This document shows, in pieces, positions 39,590 through 51,131 of a stretch of DNA of 64,000 bases; the stretch's first letter is position 1, and the number at the start of each line of letters is the position of its first letter. Source of the DNA: Hypholoma sublateritium FD-334 SS-4 (Eukaryota > Basidiomycota > Agaricomycetes > Agaricales > Strophariaceae); the NCBI GenBank assembly GCA_000827495.1, contig KN817599.1, forward strand, positions 1-64,000, written 5' to 3'. The position numbers were made by a program, and so were the translations under genes. The notes under the pieces are model-generated. The model made no database searches, was not told the origin of the DNA, and was given only the letters and a program-made list of their open reading frames with translations.

Positions 39590-42500
39590 CTACTCTCCCA
39601 GCCTGACACGCATGTACATCTCACTCGCTCTTCTCGCATCTGGGCTCTCCCTGAAAGATGCACTGCCATCGGTGCTGCCATGCACATATTCAAACGGAGA
39701 CGGTGGCTCCGGCGAGCAAGTGAAATCCTGCTTGACTCCATAATCATCGAAGGAGTATGCATCGCCTACATTCTTCGGGGGATGTAGCAGGATGGCATTC
39801 TGCAGTTCCATTGAGACATCATAATCGAAGTAATTCAATGGAGTCAAAACAAAGCTTAAAATTGTGGAGTTAAATGGATGCGAGCATAGCACGGTGGCGG
39901 AACCTACCTTGAAGTAGCGACAACTGCCTTGGTGTGTGGAGAATCTTCAGCTTGGGGCTGATGAACGAAAATGTGTCAACGAATCTATTAATAGATCATA
40001 TAGAAGTGACAACTCACGAGATGGTGGGTCCCCAAATTAATCCATGCCACCAGGTCGTGCTGTGTCAGGTTCTCGCCGTCGAAAAACTTGTGAAAGTCGA
40101 CCTTGGGCGCTCCAGGGAGGTTTTGGTTCCACATCGAGCTTGACGTGGGCTCGGTCTCCTTGCGTCGGGACACGGCTAGGTTGTACCGGGCCCAATTTGC
40201 GTTATGGAGCAGCCGCTTGCTGCCGACAACCGTCTATAATAGCAGCCCGGGGAATGTTCAGTATACTCCGTGGCAACTAAGGCGGTGGGGGAAGCAGAGC
40301 AAGGGAGTACCTCCACTACGTACGTTGTGTATGGCGTTATACCCGGGGTGAATTGCGTATCCTCTTGGGTAGCCCCACTTGTTTAGTTTATCCTGATTAA
40401 CAATGGCATATCCGCCCTGGAAGTTCTGCGGGTACTTCAACAAGGAGTCGTCCTCGGAAGTGATGTATTCCTTGGTGATTTTCTGCTGAATAACCTCCTG
40501 GCCCCAGTCGTCGTCCAGCCACGGGTGCACCACGCGCTCTTGATTTGTCGTTGTTTTCAAGAGGGAGTTTGCCGTTCCGGCGATATCGAAATCAACCCTT
40601 GAGTCACCATTGAAAAACAATTCTCTAGAGGGTTGAAGGAATGCAATGGACGCACTTATAGTTAATGACGTGATCATGAAGATTTCCCACTGGAAATAGA
40701 TAGTTGCGTCAAATGGCTGAAAGATATGTCGGAAGCAGTGCTAGATGACCTACTAGAGGTTTCATGAATCCTTGCGCCGTATCCTTCCTGCTCCGCATTC
40801 CAATACCCCCCTTGCATGTATCCAGATGCGGAGAGGCGTACTTCTATTGTCCCGTCAAGGTAGAACAGGTAATCAAACTGATTTAGATATTAGCATGCAA
40901 TGCAGCCCATATAAATAAAAACGGGCTTACCACTGTGATAGAGATAAATGGGCAGAGTTCGGTTAGTAAACTCGGTGATTCCTACACGAAAGTTACATAC
41001 AGTAATCGTAACTGCATGAGGGTATTAGCGAAAAAAAAACGATCGCACAGCCCGAGTACTCACTTGCCGACTGTGGTCGTACTCCTCACAGTCAAAACGT
41101 ATGACTTGGTAGCGCCAAACTCGCCCTCCTCGTACCCGAAGTGGCGCGTCAGCGGCTTCCCCGTGTCCTGCTCGAATATGCATATCGCGCGTTCAACGAC
41201 GACGTTGCCTAGCGAGGTGTGCGTGACTGCCGGGAGATAGACGGCCTCCTGAGGGCAGTCGTAGTGCGGGATCATGTTCCGCACGAGAGTGCCCATGCCA
41301 AAGTAGCGGTCCTGCCACGCAGTGGTAGCCTGCATCGGGTCGTTCCCGCCTAGCACGGACCGCCGTCCGAGTCAGAATAAGCCGCATATATGTACGGAGC
41401 GCACGGGCCTACGTACCGTACTGCGCCATTGCCTCCTGCGGAGCCAGCTGATAGACGATGCGTTCGCCGCGGAAGCGCACGTCCCAGAGGCTCAGGCCCA
41501 TGTCGCGGTCGAAGCCGAGGTACAGTGCCCAGCCCATCCAGCGCACGTGCTGTTGTGCGCGGTCAACGCGGTAGCGCAGCCCGGCGAACGAGACCGAGCG
41601 CGGGCCTGGACGGTCGTCGAGGTCGCGTGGGGGTCCGCGGCGCGTGCGCTCTGTCCACGACACGTCCGAGTCCGCATGCCGGTGCCTCACAACCGTGCCG
41701 TTGTTGAACGCCTCGATAAAGGCCTCGGTGCTGTCGAACACCTGCCCGTGGTAGATGTGCTACAGGTCGTTGAGCGCAGGGGACGCAGGGGGTGAAGGGG
41801 TGGGGACGTACCTTGAGGATTTTCCACTGCGAGGGGTCGGTGCCCGACGTGTCAAGGTATTGGTAGAAGTTCACGGGGAGGAGGAAAGAGCCCGCGCGGT
41901 TGCGCCGCCAGGACATCCACTGGCGACGAAAGCCACCGTCGAAGCTGAAGGGCCCGCTCATCCCACCGACGAGGGAATCATTTGCGAATCCACGTGCGGT
42001 GGCGCCGAACAGGACCTGAAATCGCGCGGTACGGGTTTACACCTGATTCAAGGAATACATATGACAATGACGACGTACCTGCAGAATGTCCGCAATGGGC
42101 GCGTTAAGCTCTGCGAGCACGACACCCATCTCATCGAGGTGAGAGACGCCGCGTGCGTTGAACGGGATCTCTCCATTGTGGTAGATCTCTGTCAACGGGC
42201 GCATGCTCGTCGCCGCACTGACTGGCAGCGGGCCCACGAGATAGTCTTTCACCACAGGCACCGCCCACCCGCCGTGGTGAATCGTCACTCGCGCGTGCCG
42301 CTCCGGGAGTGTCGCGGGCGACGGGCTTGCAAGGTATGCAATCGCCGCGTCTTTGGCCGGTTGGTACGCTTCGATGAGGAAAATGATGTTATCCGACGTC
42401 TTCGACGACCGCACTTCTGTAAGGTTGAGATCCCGTGCTGGGTCCTCAAGCCAGGCTCGAATATCGGCTAGCTCTGGGATTGTCAGTGACCTCCATGGGT

Positions 42501-42783
42501 TGACCGGGACCGGCGTCGAGTCAGCAGGAGGCTGGTTGTGCAAGGGTGCGCAAACCCCTATTTGGGTATCCTCTTCAACGGAAACTTTTTCACCGCCGTA
42601 CCAGCTCTCCTCGAAGAAAATCCGCTGGGAGAAGATGCCAGATAGCGCCTCCGAACGCCGCAGTACGGTGATGAAAGCAACGAAATTGAGAAAGACCGAG
42701 ACAAAAAGGAGGAGACGCGGGGCAGTTATTCGCGCTTTCTGGGCACCCAGCGCATGCACGGGTGGCTTAGAGGTGTGTGGCAT
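39590..42783 (-). CDS. Copper amine oxidase with N-terminal membrane anchor
   Basis: Oxidatively deaminates primary amines to aldehyde, ammonia and peroxide using copper and topaquinone. Twelve minus-strand exons: 42079-42783, 41812-42015, 41417-41759, 41064-41349, 41001-41011, 40931-40932, 40754-40877, 40656-40689, 40324-40597, 40018-40233, 39908-39957 and 39590-39854, giving 837 residues. One hydrophobic helix at about residues 21-41 (LLLFVSVFLNFVAFITVL) after a basic start suggests a type II anchor. Active-site residues are complete: base D431 in AWQDRYFGMG, topaquinone precursor Y514 in VGNYDYLFDY, copper ligands H563 and H565 in NLHDH, and H732 in GTHHLPQAED. Exon 5 (11 nt) carries the topaquinone codon; exon 6 appears to be just 2 nt (TG), needed to keep frame and to encode the conserved Leu517. 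An in-frame ATG at 42828 is an alternative start. Confidence 0.95.
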
Positions 42784-42895
42784 ACTGTCGAACTCAGCTT
42801 TGCCTCTGAGTCGCGTTGGGTGTTGCACCTTCCGGTATGTTGAGCGTAAGTCGGTCGCCTGGAAGTCTCTGGAAGTGCTCTTCTATATCGTGGGC

Positions 42896-42973
42896 GATAG
42901 ACTTATCTATCAACGACTCCTGAGAAGATAAGTGGCATCGGCATGTCGATAGTGATAAGGATTCGCTGATAAG
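42896..42973. promoter_or_regulatory. Cluster of six GATA-factor sites upstream of the amine oxidase
   Basis: HGATAR sites occur at about 42895-42900 (CGATAG), 42902-42908 (AGATAAG on minus), 42926-42932 (AGATAAG), 42946-42952 (CGATAG), 42953-42959 (TGATAAG) and 42967-42973 (TGATAAG). They lie 113-190 bp upstream of the amine oxidase ATG in a promoter shared with the divergent acetyltransferase. Fungal AreA/NIT2-type GATA activators drive nitrogen-scavenging genes through such sites; regulation here is inferred. Confidence 0.6.
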
Positions 42974-43300
42974 TACGAGTCATCGGGATTCTCAAGAACG
43001 GATGACTCGTGGCTTTAGACGTCGGACATATATCCGGCGGCAAGCTTGCAACGGCATTTGCCGCCCGCCCGCACCGTGCGAAATGGCACTTGCGCTTGAC
43101 TTGTGTTATAGTGAAGCTTGAGCTTGAGCGCTGAGCTCCTGTTGATGAACAACATTTAGGGGAGAAAAAATAATCATGACACAACGAAACCTACTGTTAA
43201 AGGACCCTGAACCTTATTAAATAATGAAGTGTAGGTGTCGTAAACATTGGGCCAATAATGATCGTTTTAATGGATTCCCTTGCGCATCGATCCGTGCCTC

Positions 43301-44195
43301 ATGGCGCTGAAGCAAGACACTCAGCAGTTGACCACCAACATGTCGCTTACCGAGCCCACCGCTGGTTCGATAGCCTCGCGGACATTCACGGTGACTTTAG
43401 GCAGTGATGTTTCCGATGAACATCTCGCGGATTGCGCAGCGCTTTTCAGCACCCACTATGGCGTTTGGGGCGCCAACGGCCCACACCCTGGTACGCGTTC
43501 CCCATGAATTGAGTAGGGAAAAGCAGCACGCGACTCACTTGCAGCCAGGAAGTGCCGTGAAGATGCCGCCCCCAAAGCTGCGGCGCGAGTGCGTGTCCGC
43601 CCCCCAGTGCACGGTCCTCTCTACCTGTATGCAGGACGGCATGCTCATCGGCCACGCATTCGGCACTGTATGGGACTACGAGAGCGGCCGCGCCGCGTGG
43701 GTCACGCAGCTCGTGGTCGCCGAGCCGTTTCGCAGGCAATACATCGCGACGCAGCTAGTGGACGCCTTCAAAACGCACCCACTTTTCCGCGGCGTCACCG
43801 CCATCGGCGTTGCCTCTTCTCACCCCGCCACCATCGCCATCGTGGCCAAGTACGGTAGTGAGCGCAGTCCTTTTGATTCTTAGCGGGTTGCTCACAGACA
43901 ACAAGATATCCCGGCGGGGCAGATCGACATTGCGTTTATCGCGGCCAACGCGCCGAAAATTCTTGCCGCGACGCCCGTCAAGTACCTCATGCTGGCCAAC
44001 GTTAAGCTGCGGGGGTCACTCTTCGAGTCCGACTGTACGACAGGCGCCGTGTCTGTTGTGTACACCCGGTTCTATCTGGACCATATGGTGCCACGGGCAG
44101 CGTTAGCGGAGTTCAAGAGTCGCGGGCAGTGGTGCATGGGCGAGCTAGTCGCTGGCCACGAGTTTCTGGCGATAGTTCCTGTAGAAGCGCCATGA
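43301..44195 (+). CDS. GNAT-family N-acetyltransferase
   Basis: Three exons: 43301-43490, 43549-43854 and 43906-44195, giving 261 residues; introns are 58 and 51 nt. The acetyl-CoA-binding strand and helix can be seen as AWVTQLVVAEPFRRQYIATQLVDAF, a relaxed form of the Q/R-x-x-G-x-G/A loop, followed by GVTAIGVASSHPATIAIVAKYG and the C-terminal PAGQIDIAFIAANAP and FYLDHMVP segments. This resembles fungal GNATs of unknown substrate. The second intron uses the acceptor ACAACAAG rather than the nearer CACAG, and the first uses GCCAG rather than TTGCAG; these choices are forced by frame. MSLTEP at 43340 is an alternative start. It is divergently transcribed from the amine oxidase. Confidence 0.75.
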
Positions 44196-44512
44196 TCTTC
44201 CTCGCGATGGGTCGGTGCTGGTCGAAGCGGATCCATGCACAGGGTGGTAGTAGCTAGCTGACAGAGCTAGAATTGGCCAGAACGCGCATCTTTTCGTTTA
44301 CCTGGCTGAAATTCACCAGCGACGTAGATGTGGATGTGGAAATTGTGTAGAGGTTGAATTTTTGATAATTCTTGAATGCATACATAGCGCTTGAGTATGG
44401 TTCATGCACGGTGGTTCAGTGTCAAGTTCGCGTCGAGTTCGCTCAGCACTGTGCATATCGCTTACGTAAAAGTCATAACCTCTCTCATCAACCACGTCGT
44501 CGAGCCGCCAAA
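44196..44512. other. Short intergenic region before the SAP18-like gene
   Basis: A 317-bp same-strand gap; nothing beyond presumed 3' and 5' flanks was recognised. Confidence 0.55.
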
Positions 44513-45554
44513 ATGGACGTTGACGAGAGCCCTCCCGCTGCTCATCCGGCAGTTGATAGAGAAAAGGTAGAAAACGACATAAACTGTACATATGCATTGC
44601 TCACATCTGACTATGTAGACGGCGCCGTTCCTAATCCGCACATTCGTGAAAATCGGCAGCTTCCACCGCTTGACGCTGTTTGAAGACAGCACGCTGCCGA
44701 CGACCGACGAGCAGCAGATCTTTACCTGGTGCGTCCGGATAGCTTACTTTTCTCTGCATATTCTGACTACCCGCAGGAAAGACGCCACGCTCCGGGAGGT
44801 GCTCACCACGCTCCGTAACACCGCCCCACACGTCGCAGAGTATCGCCACCCGCTCGCACGCTTCTCCTTCCGCACCGTTTATGCAGACCCCTCGAACAAG
44901 GGCCGCTTCGCGCAGAAGGACCTCGGCATGGTCTACTCGCGCGACATCCTCGGCGAGCCCGGCTCGCTCAGCGGCCCCGCGCCACGCCTCCTGCTCGACA
45001 CTGAGCCCGCGCCCACCGCGCCGCGCGAGCGTGAGACCCTCGACGGCCTCCGCGTCGTCCCAGGGGACTTCTTGCTCGTCGCCGTGCTCCTCCCGAAGAA
45101 TGTCACGCTCCCCACAGAGCTGAGCATCAAGGGCTCCGCCCCCCCGCCTCAAGGCGCAGGGTGGAAGGCCGCCGGTGCGTCGGCAGGCGGAAAAACCGAC
45201 GGAGGCTGGGGCCGCGCGGCGGCAGCGCCTCCTGGGCCCGGTGCCGGCCGTGGAGGTGGTCACTGGCGCGGCGAGTCGAATGCGCCCATTCGTGGGCGCG
45301 GGGGCGGTGGTCGGGGTGGCGGTGACGCCGGGCGCGATGGGCGTGACCGGGACCGGGATTTGGATCGTGACCGCGATAGAATTCCTCCGCCGCGGAGGAG
45401 TTTGTCGCCCTTGCCGAGGCGAGGTGACGGCTGGGGTGGACGGGGTGGACGTGGGGGCGGCAGGGGCGGTGACCGGGACAGGGACAGGGACAGGGACAGA
45501 CGGACCCCGTCACGCTCGCGGAGCCCTCCGAGGAGACGAGGGCGCTATGACTGA
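44513..45554 (+). CDS. SAP18: SAP18-like protein with long RGG/RD-rich tail
   Basis: Three exons: 44513-44566, 44619-44728 and 44777-45554, giving 313 residues; introns are 52 and 48 nt. Residues 15-150 form the SAP18 ubiquitin-like fold: REKTAPFLIRTFVKIGSFHR, the LPTTDEQQIFTWKDATLREV helix entry, ARFSFRTVYAD, KDLGMVYS, and DFLLVAVLLP at the end. In animals SAP18 belongs to the Sin3-HDAC complex and to the ASAP/PSAP complexes on spliced mRNA. The remaining 150 residues are Gly/Arg- and Arg/Asp-rich and end in SRSRSPPRRRGRYD, resembling RNA-binding RGG and SR tails; animal SAP18 lacks this. A GGGACA hexamer microsatellite near 45470-45500 encodes part of the RD run. Confidence 0.87.
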
Positions 45555-47768
45555 TTGAGCGGCGATGAATGTGCTGTACTGACTACAATGTACCCCTTTT
45601 CCCCGCTAATTTTGCATTGCTTTTGTGGGCAGCTATTCACTGTTCGTTTTGGGAATACAATCTCGATAATTCACTGTCTTCTTGTAATATTAAACCAGTG
45701 GGTACGTATCAACTGATGTAAGTTTTTAGTTTACGCTTCGCCCAACTACCGTGAATCAACATATTCAGGTTCCCAAGGGGCATTGCATCCGACTGGAGCG
45801 TGCTTGTGGCATGCTCCGTCTATGGGCGCCTGTAACTCAACAGAGCGTTCGCACGTCAGGATGCACCGCTGGCGCTCATGCGAGAAAGATTCCCCAATTA
45901 TTCTTTCATTGAGCTGTCGCATCGCATCCACTGATTACACTGGGAATGGTCGGAAATGATTAATGAATGGTCATTCACACTCAAGGATCAGGACGTCATT
46001 GTTGTAATTGCATATTGATGACTTTCCTTAACTAAAATTTAGATTGTTCTGTTATAAGCAGAGCAGAAAGATTAGACAGCTGTATCAGATGTTTTGTATT
46101 TGCCCAGTTGGCTACATATAACCTTCCATGCGTATCCGTCAATTTCTACTGTCTCGGCTGATCTTCTTCTTCCAGTGACAGGTTTACCCAAGCTTGACCT
46201 GAGCTTTATCTGTTGGAGTCCCTTGCAGTGCAGGCTGAGATTTCAAGCTATGTAGCGAGGTGTGGCTGAATTAAACCTTCCATATAATTATTCTGGTGTG
46301 CTTTGAGCAAGTTTGGCAGGTTCAAACCCACATATGCGGCCATACATATTATGTAGAGCCGCCACATCATGGAAACACACAGTTAGCCATTTCACCGGCG
46401 GGGAAAGGCAAATACTTATAGGGCTTTGCGCAGCGCTAGATCCACTAGCCTTGCAACCCTAGAATTATTTAATTGTCGCTTCCCACCGAAAAAGGTAGCA
46501 CGTCACTTCAAGCTGGGCTCAAGTTGGGCTGTGCCCAGGGCGACCATCTGGCAGTGGCTGAAATTCCGGCCAAATTGGATTGTATTTGACGAGAGATTGT
46601 TGAGAATAGGAAATGCGGTTTATTTATTGCTCAAAACCCGGAGTACGCCGACCGACCTTCGGAAGTGGGCGTGGGCACACTAAATAAATCCACACCAAAG
46701 CGTCACACTGAGGACAAGTCCAAGGAGGTCCGCGCCCACAGTCATGACACAAATCCTTGTTCTTTTCCGACCATATCAACACCTCATGCACCGCTGAGCC
46801 AGCGCCGCTGATGTCTCGATTCCCTGAAGAACCGCTCAACGCACCTACATCCGATCGATTTGGGTACTACTTACCAGCATAAGTATTCTGAACTTAAGCT
46901 CGACAATGGCCGTTGTGAGGTCGTTTGCAAGCTGGGCTTCGGTCCCCGGTCGTCCGTGTGGCTGGTGGTTGACTCGAAGTGCGGTCCAGCTTTCGCCCGT
47001 TCTCTGCCATGTTATTGAATTTTGGATTCCAAACATAGAGCTCAATACGCTGCGTTAAAGATATTGACTGTCTAAGCTACGAAGCACAAACTATCTGAGG
47101 TTAAAGTCCTGCAAAAGATCTAGAATGGCTGCTGTGATAAGGATCTTCCTAGTTTAAAATGATACGGAGAGCAGCGCGCACGGCACACACCTTTGCATTG
47201 GATTCCGAATTTTGGGGTCGTCCTTTGAAGACCTGCGGCTCTCGTCGCCAACAAAACGCCTTCTTATTTATGTCGTTCAGAATGCGATCGCCTCTGTAAT
47301 TGAGCCTCTTATAGAGCTTCATGACCGCTCTATCATAAACGGTGGTAAGAAGTAGTGTGTAGCCATGTACAATCCATAGTGGTTACTCGTATTCTAGCCA
47401 ATTTGAGTTTGTTCTTGATTTGTTGTGAATATTTGAATGATATTTTACTAGGACTCGAAGCTTGAGGCTTCTATACAAATTATTTAGTAGGTAATCAAAC
47501 AATCAAATAACCAAATTGAATAATTTGTGGAGTACGGAGGAATTTCAGAGCAAGGAGTGTCCAATGGGATCTTACCTGGATACAAGGAACGCATAAACGC
47601 ACAAAGTGTTTTCAGCGATCCCATTGGCTCACAACAAGAAGTCCTGATCAGGAGAAAAGATCAGGAGCACGTGACCTTGCGCGTCTTTGCTTGTTTGTGA
47701 TTGGTATGCGACACGATTTTAGGGAGCAGGAAAGTTACGAGTGGCGGCCATTCCGCTCCCCAATTTCC
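45555..47768. other. Gene-free 2.2-kb intergenic region
   Basis: AT-rich, with only short unsupported ORFs. A short inverted repeat (CAAATTATT / AATAATTTG) lies near 47480-47527. The right end is the upstream region of the AT-hook gene; a frame extension to an ATG at 47706 is possible. Confidence 0.55.
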
Positions 47769-50700
47769 ATGCCCACTACCTCAAATGCTATTTCGCAGCA
47801 GTCAGCGTCCTCATCCATGTCATCGTCTTCTGTAGCATTGAGTGCGTCTGAAACCACTCAGGCGCTGGCCAATAGCGTGCATCACATATCGCCATTTCCT
47901 GTTCCGCCGGAAGAAAGAAGAGCAGAAATAACCCATGCTGGTGGCAGCAGCAAGCGAGAGGCATCGCCTGATCCACTTACGGCGAACGATGTTATGTCTA
48001 TGCGTCGGAGAGTTCAAGAAATCTGCTCACAGGACGCTGGACGCCAGAATGGGTCAGGCCGAAACATCAATTCCGCGCCACACCTTAGTCCAAGAGAGAG
48101 GGAGCTCGTCGACATGGTATATCTCGTACAGCTCCTGTATTGAACCTAGCTGACCTCTGCGATCTTAGGTACTGCGTTTGACTGATCCGCTTCCAATAGA
48201 TCCTGTTCAGCTTGCTAGACAGGCAGATACTATCTCCAATTTGACAACACAGCGTGATTACATCATACGCGAAATAGAAGAGGAACGGGAACGATGGTGT
48301 GTCGAACGAGATGTGTGGGAGCGTACAGCAGAGGCCCTTTTGTCTCAGAGAGTGAAGCCTCAAAAGTCAGAAGTACGTACCGTGCTCTATGTTTGTGAAA
48401 TTTGGATCAACCATGCCACCTATAGGATGCTGGTCGCCAGCGAGACATATACGAGTCGGATTTACGTGTCCTTCGCCTGAAAGTGGGTGCTAAAATATAT
48501 TATTTCGGATAGTGGTCTCATATCCTTTAGCTGCACGAGACGCAACGAAGACTCTCCCAATACGAGTCTGAGCTTCAGAGACTCAAACCACTCCTACTCA
48601 TGCAACAATTCCCCAAGAGTAGAAATGAATCACGACATGACAAGGGAAAAGAATCCGCGGTCAACCCTCATTACCCCAATTCTCAACACCAAGATAAGGG
48701 AAAAGGGCGGGAAGGGGATCCTCAGCAAATTAATAACAACCCCGGAAGCCATGAATCTGCTCCCGAGAGCCGGGAACCAAATGCTTCAACTCCATTCACA
48801 TATACACCTCCTGCGTTTGTAACCAAGAACAAACCCCAACTACCTGTTGAAGCACCCCAGCGCCAGCCCAGGCCTTCCCGGGAGCGACCCACGGGTGCAT
48901 CCAAATCTTCGAAACGACGCCACACTCCCCTCACATCCGACGCGTATGCGGAGCACTTCCTCCTCGCTGCGAAGCGTATCGGACGTGTTCGCGCGACCCA
49001 TGTCTCTGGTGTCCTGCAGCACGCTGAGCATGAGAAGGAGATCCTCACCAGCGAGCAGCAGCGCGCACACGATGTGAAGGAACAGGAACGCTTGGAGCGC
49101 GAGCGGCTCGATCGCCTCGCGACCGGTACCTCCGGGCTGGCATACTACCGCTCTACCGCAGAGGGCGTTCCGCAGCGTGTCCCGGCTGCACCGCACACGC
49201 CGAAGAAGCAGATACACTACGGCCCCAGCGCGGGTACAACGCCGATTGTTTTCGTCCATACGCTCAGCCCACCCACACCCGTGGCCGGCCCGTCGAACGC
49301 GACTACTACCAATTTCGCTGTGGGCTATGTTGGCAGCCCACTGGCCACGTCGTCGCACACCGCGGTGCAGAACGAGGTAGCTGCTGGCCGCGCTTCTCAA
49401 GCGGCGAGCAACCCGCCAACGCCGCTTGATTCCTTGCTCGATGCGGCGCGCATGATGGACGATGGGCCGATCACAAAGCGGCGACGGACAGATGGGCGAG
49501 GACGTGAGCCGGAGGAACCAGAAAGCCCGGTGCCCAAGCGCCGACGGGTGTCTGCTGAGCGAGCGGGCAACCAATCGGCTGCGCTGAATGGGAGTGGCGA
49601 CGTCGATGGACGGGAACGGAGTATTGGCGCCACTGCCATGCAGCGGCGGGGTGCAGGCCCGGACCGAGTGCGAAGCGCGCTGGATGTCCTTGCGGACCAG
49701 GCTGCTGCCGCGTTCAACGAACCAGAACAGTCAGACCGGCGCGCGTCGCTCGCTGCGGCTGCCGTGGTGCCGAAGGCAAAGGGCCGCACTAGAAATGGCG
49801 CGCCGCACGACGCCCAACACGAAGATCGCCACCCGCCGACATCGACTTTCATCCAAGTAGATCCATCATCGTCCACGTCGGGCGGCCCCACTACGGTCCC
49901 CGCTCGCGGCCGCCCGCGCACCCGCGGCGGATCCGCAGGCGGCAAGCGCGCACCTGCAAACACCAACGTCCCCCCGGCCGCGCCTTCTCTCCCGCCCCTA
50001 TCATCCTCATCTACCCTATCTGGTACTGCAGCCATTCCTACCCAACCTACAATGACCGCGAGCGGCCGCCCCCAGCGCAACGCGGCGAAACGCCCCGCTA
50101 TCTCGCCCGACATCCCGCGCGGGGGTAGCAGGGCTCGCGGACGCCCGCGCGGAGGAGCGCCTAAGCGCGGCGTCGCGACGCCCGAGCCTACTGTCATTTC
50201 GCCTGCGCGTGCCCGCGTTATTGCGCCCGCGCCGCGGCTCGCCCCGGGGTCGGGCCCGACGCCAGGAGCCGATGCACAACATGTTGACGCGGCGATGACG
50301 TCGGGATCCGCCTCGGATGCACCATCTTTGCCTGTCCGCTCCGGCACCCCTTTTCCGCCCTCGTTGGATGCCGCCAACGAGGACGCGGCTCCTGCACAGG
50401 CCGTGCAACATCCTGACGGGCAAGAGCGCCAGAGCGGCAGCGTGGCCACCACGCCCACTGCAGAGGTGGAGGCAAACGGCCTCGGCCACGCGTTGCCTGC
50501 TGTTTCAGGTCCTTCTTCTGACCTAGATGTGGAGACGGCAGCGCCCGGCGCCAATGAGGAAGGCGAGACCGATGCAGACGCGGAAGCGGAGGAGGACCTC
50601 GACGCCGACGGCGAACAAGAGGACGATGCCGAAAGCGAGCCCAAGGACGCCGCGCCGCGGTCGAAGTCACCTCCACCGCCGCCCCCTGACGCGAACAGCG

Positions 50701-51131
50701 GACCGCCCCATGGGAATGACGACAACGGATCGGACGCGGACGAGGACGCCGAGGGTGAGATGGAATTTGAAGATGGGGACGACCCTTCAGCAGGCGGCTC
50801 ACGCGCATCAGGCACGCAGCAAGTCATGCAAGACGCAATGGCAGTTTGTACTTCATATCTGACGTTGCAATCTCCTACCCTCGTGCGGTACCCTGTTGCC
50901 TCCCAGGCGCTACGTGTGTCGCCAACAAGTGATTGTGTCACTGTGTTTTCACCAACGGAATCACATATAGCCAATGGAGGCTGGAAGACGTTTGCCAAGC
51001 CTAACTTATTTGGTGTCGAGAGCGAGAGGTCGCAAATCATGTCGCCCATATCCCAGAGACAGTCTCTGGTCAAATGGGGAAACATCAAACATCAATTTAC
51101 ATCCGTATGTTTTCTTTGCTGCATGTCGTGA
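47769..51131 (+). CDS. Large low-complexity protein with coiled coil and two AT-hooks
   Basis: Four exons: 47769-48116, 48169-48372, 48426-48482 and 48531-51131, giving about 1069 residues; introns are 52, 53 and 48 nt. Residues 1-90 are Ser-rich. A coiled coil spans about 120-225 (QADTISNLTTQRDYIIREIE through HETQRRLSQYESELQRLK). A conserved-looking block follows, LTSDAYAEHFLLAAKRIGRV and a Glu/Arg helix. Two AT-hook-like motifs, ARGRPRTRGG (about residue 660) and RARGRPRGGAPKRG (about residue 735), imply AT-rich DNA binding, and KRRR clusters can serve as nuclear signals. The C-terminal third is acidic and Asp/Glu/Ala-rich. The last 80 residues change composition and may include an unrecognised intron, so the 3' end is uncertain. 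The family was not recognised; a chromatin role is inference. Confidence 0.7.

Noticed and set aside
39590..42783. One long intron skipping the 2-nt exon in the amine oxidase
   Set aside because: Joining 41001 directly to 40877 produces TAC TTT TGA, a premature stop, and other donors in exon 5 also lead to stops or the wrong frame.
45555..47768. tRNA-like GGTTCAAACCC near 46320
   Set aside because: No acceptor or anticodon arm can be formed around it.
49397..51088. 563-codon open frame on the minus strand across the AT-hook gene
   Set aside because: It is the mirror of a GC-rich, low-complexity plus-strand exon with clean upstream splicing. The translated sequence is Ser/Arg/Gly-rich noise without a domain.
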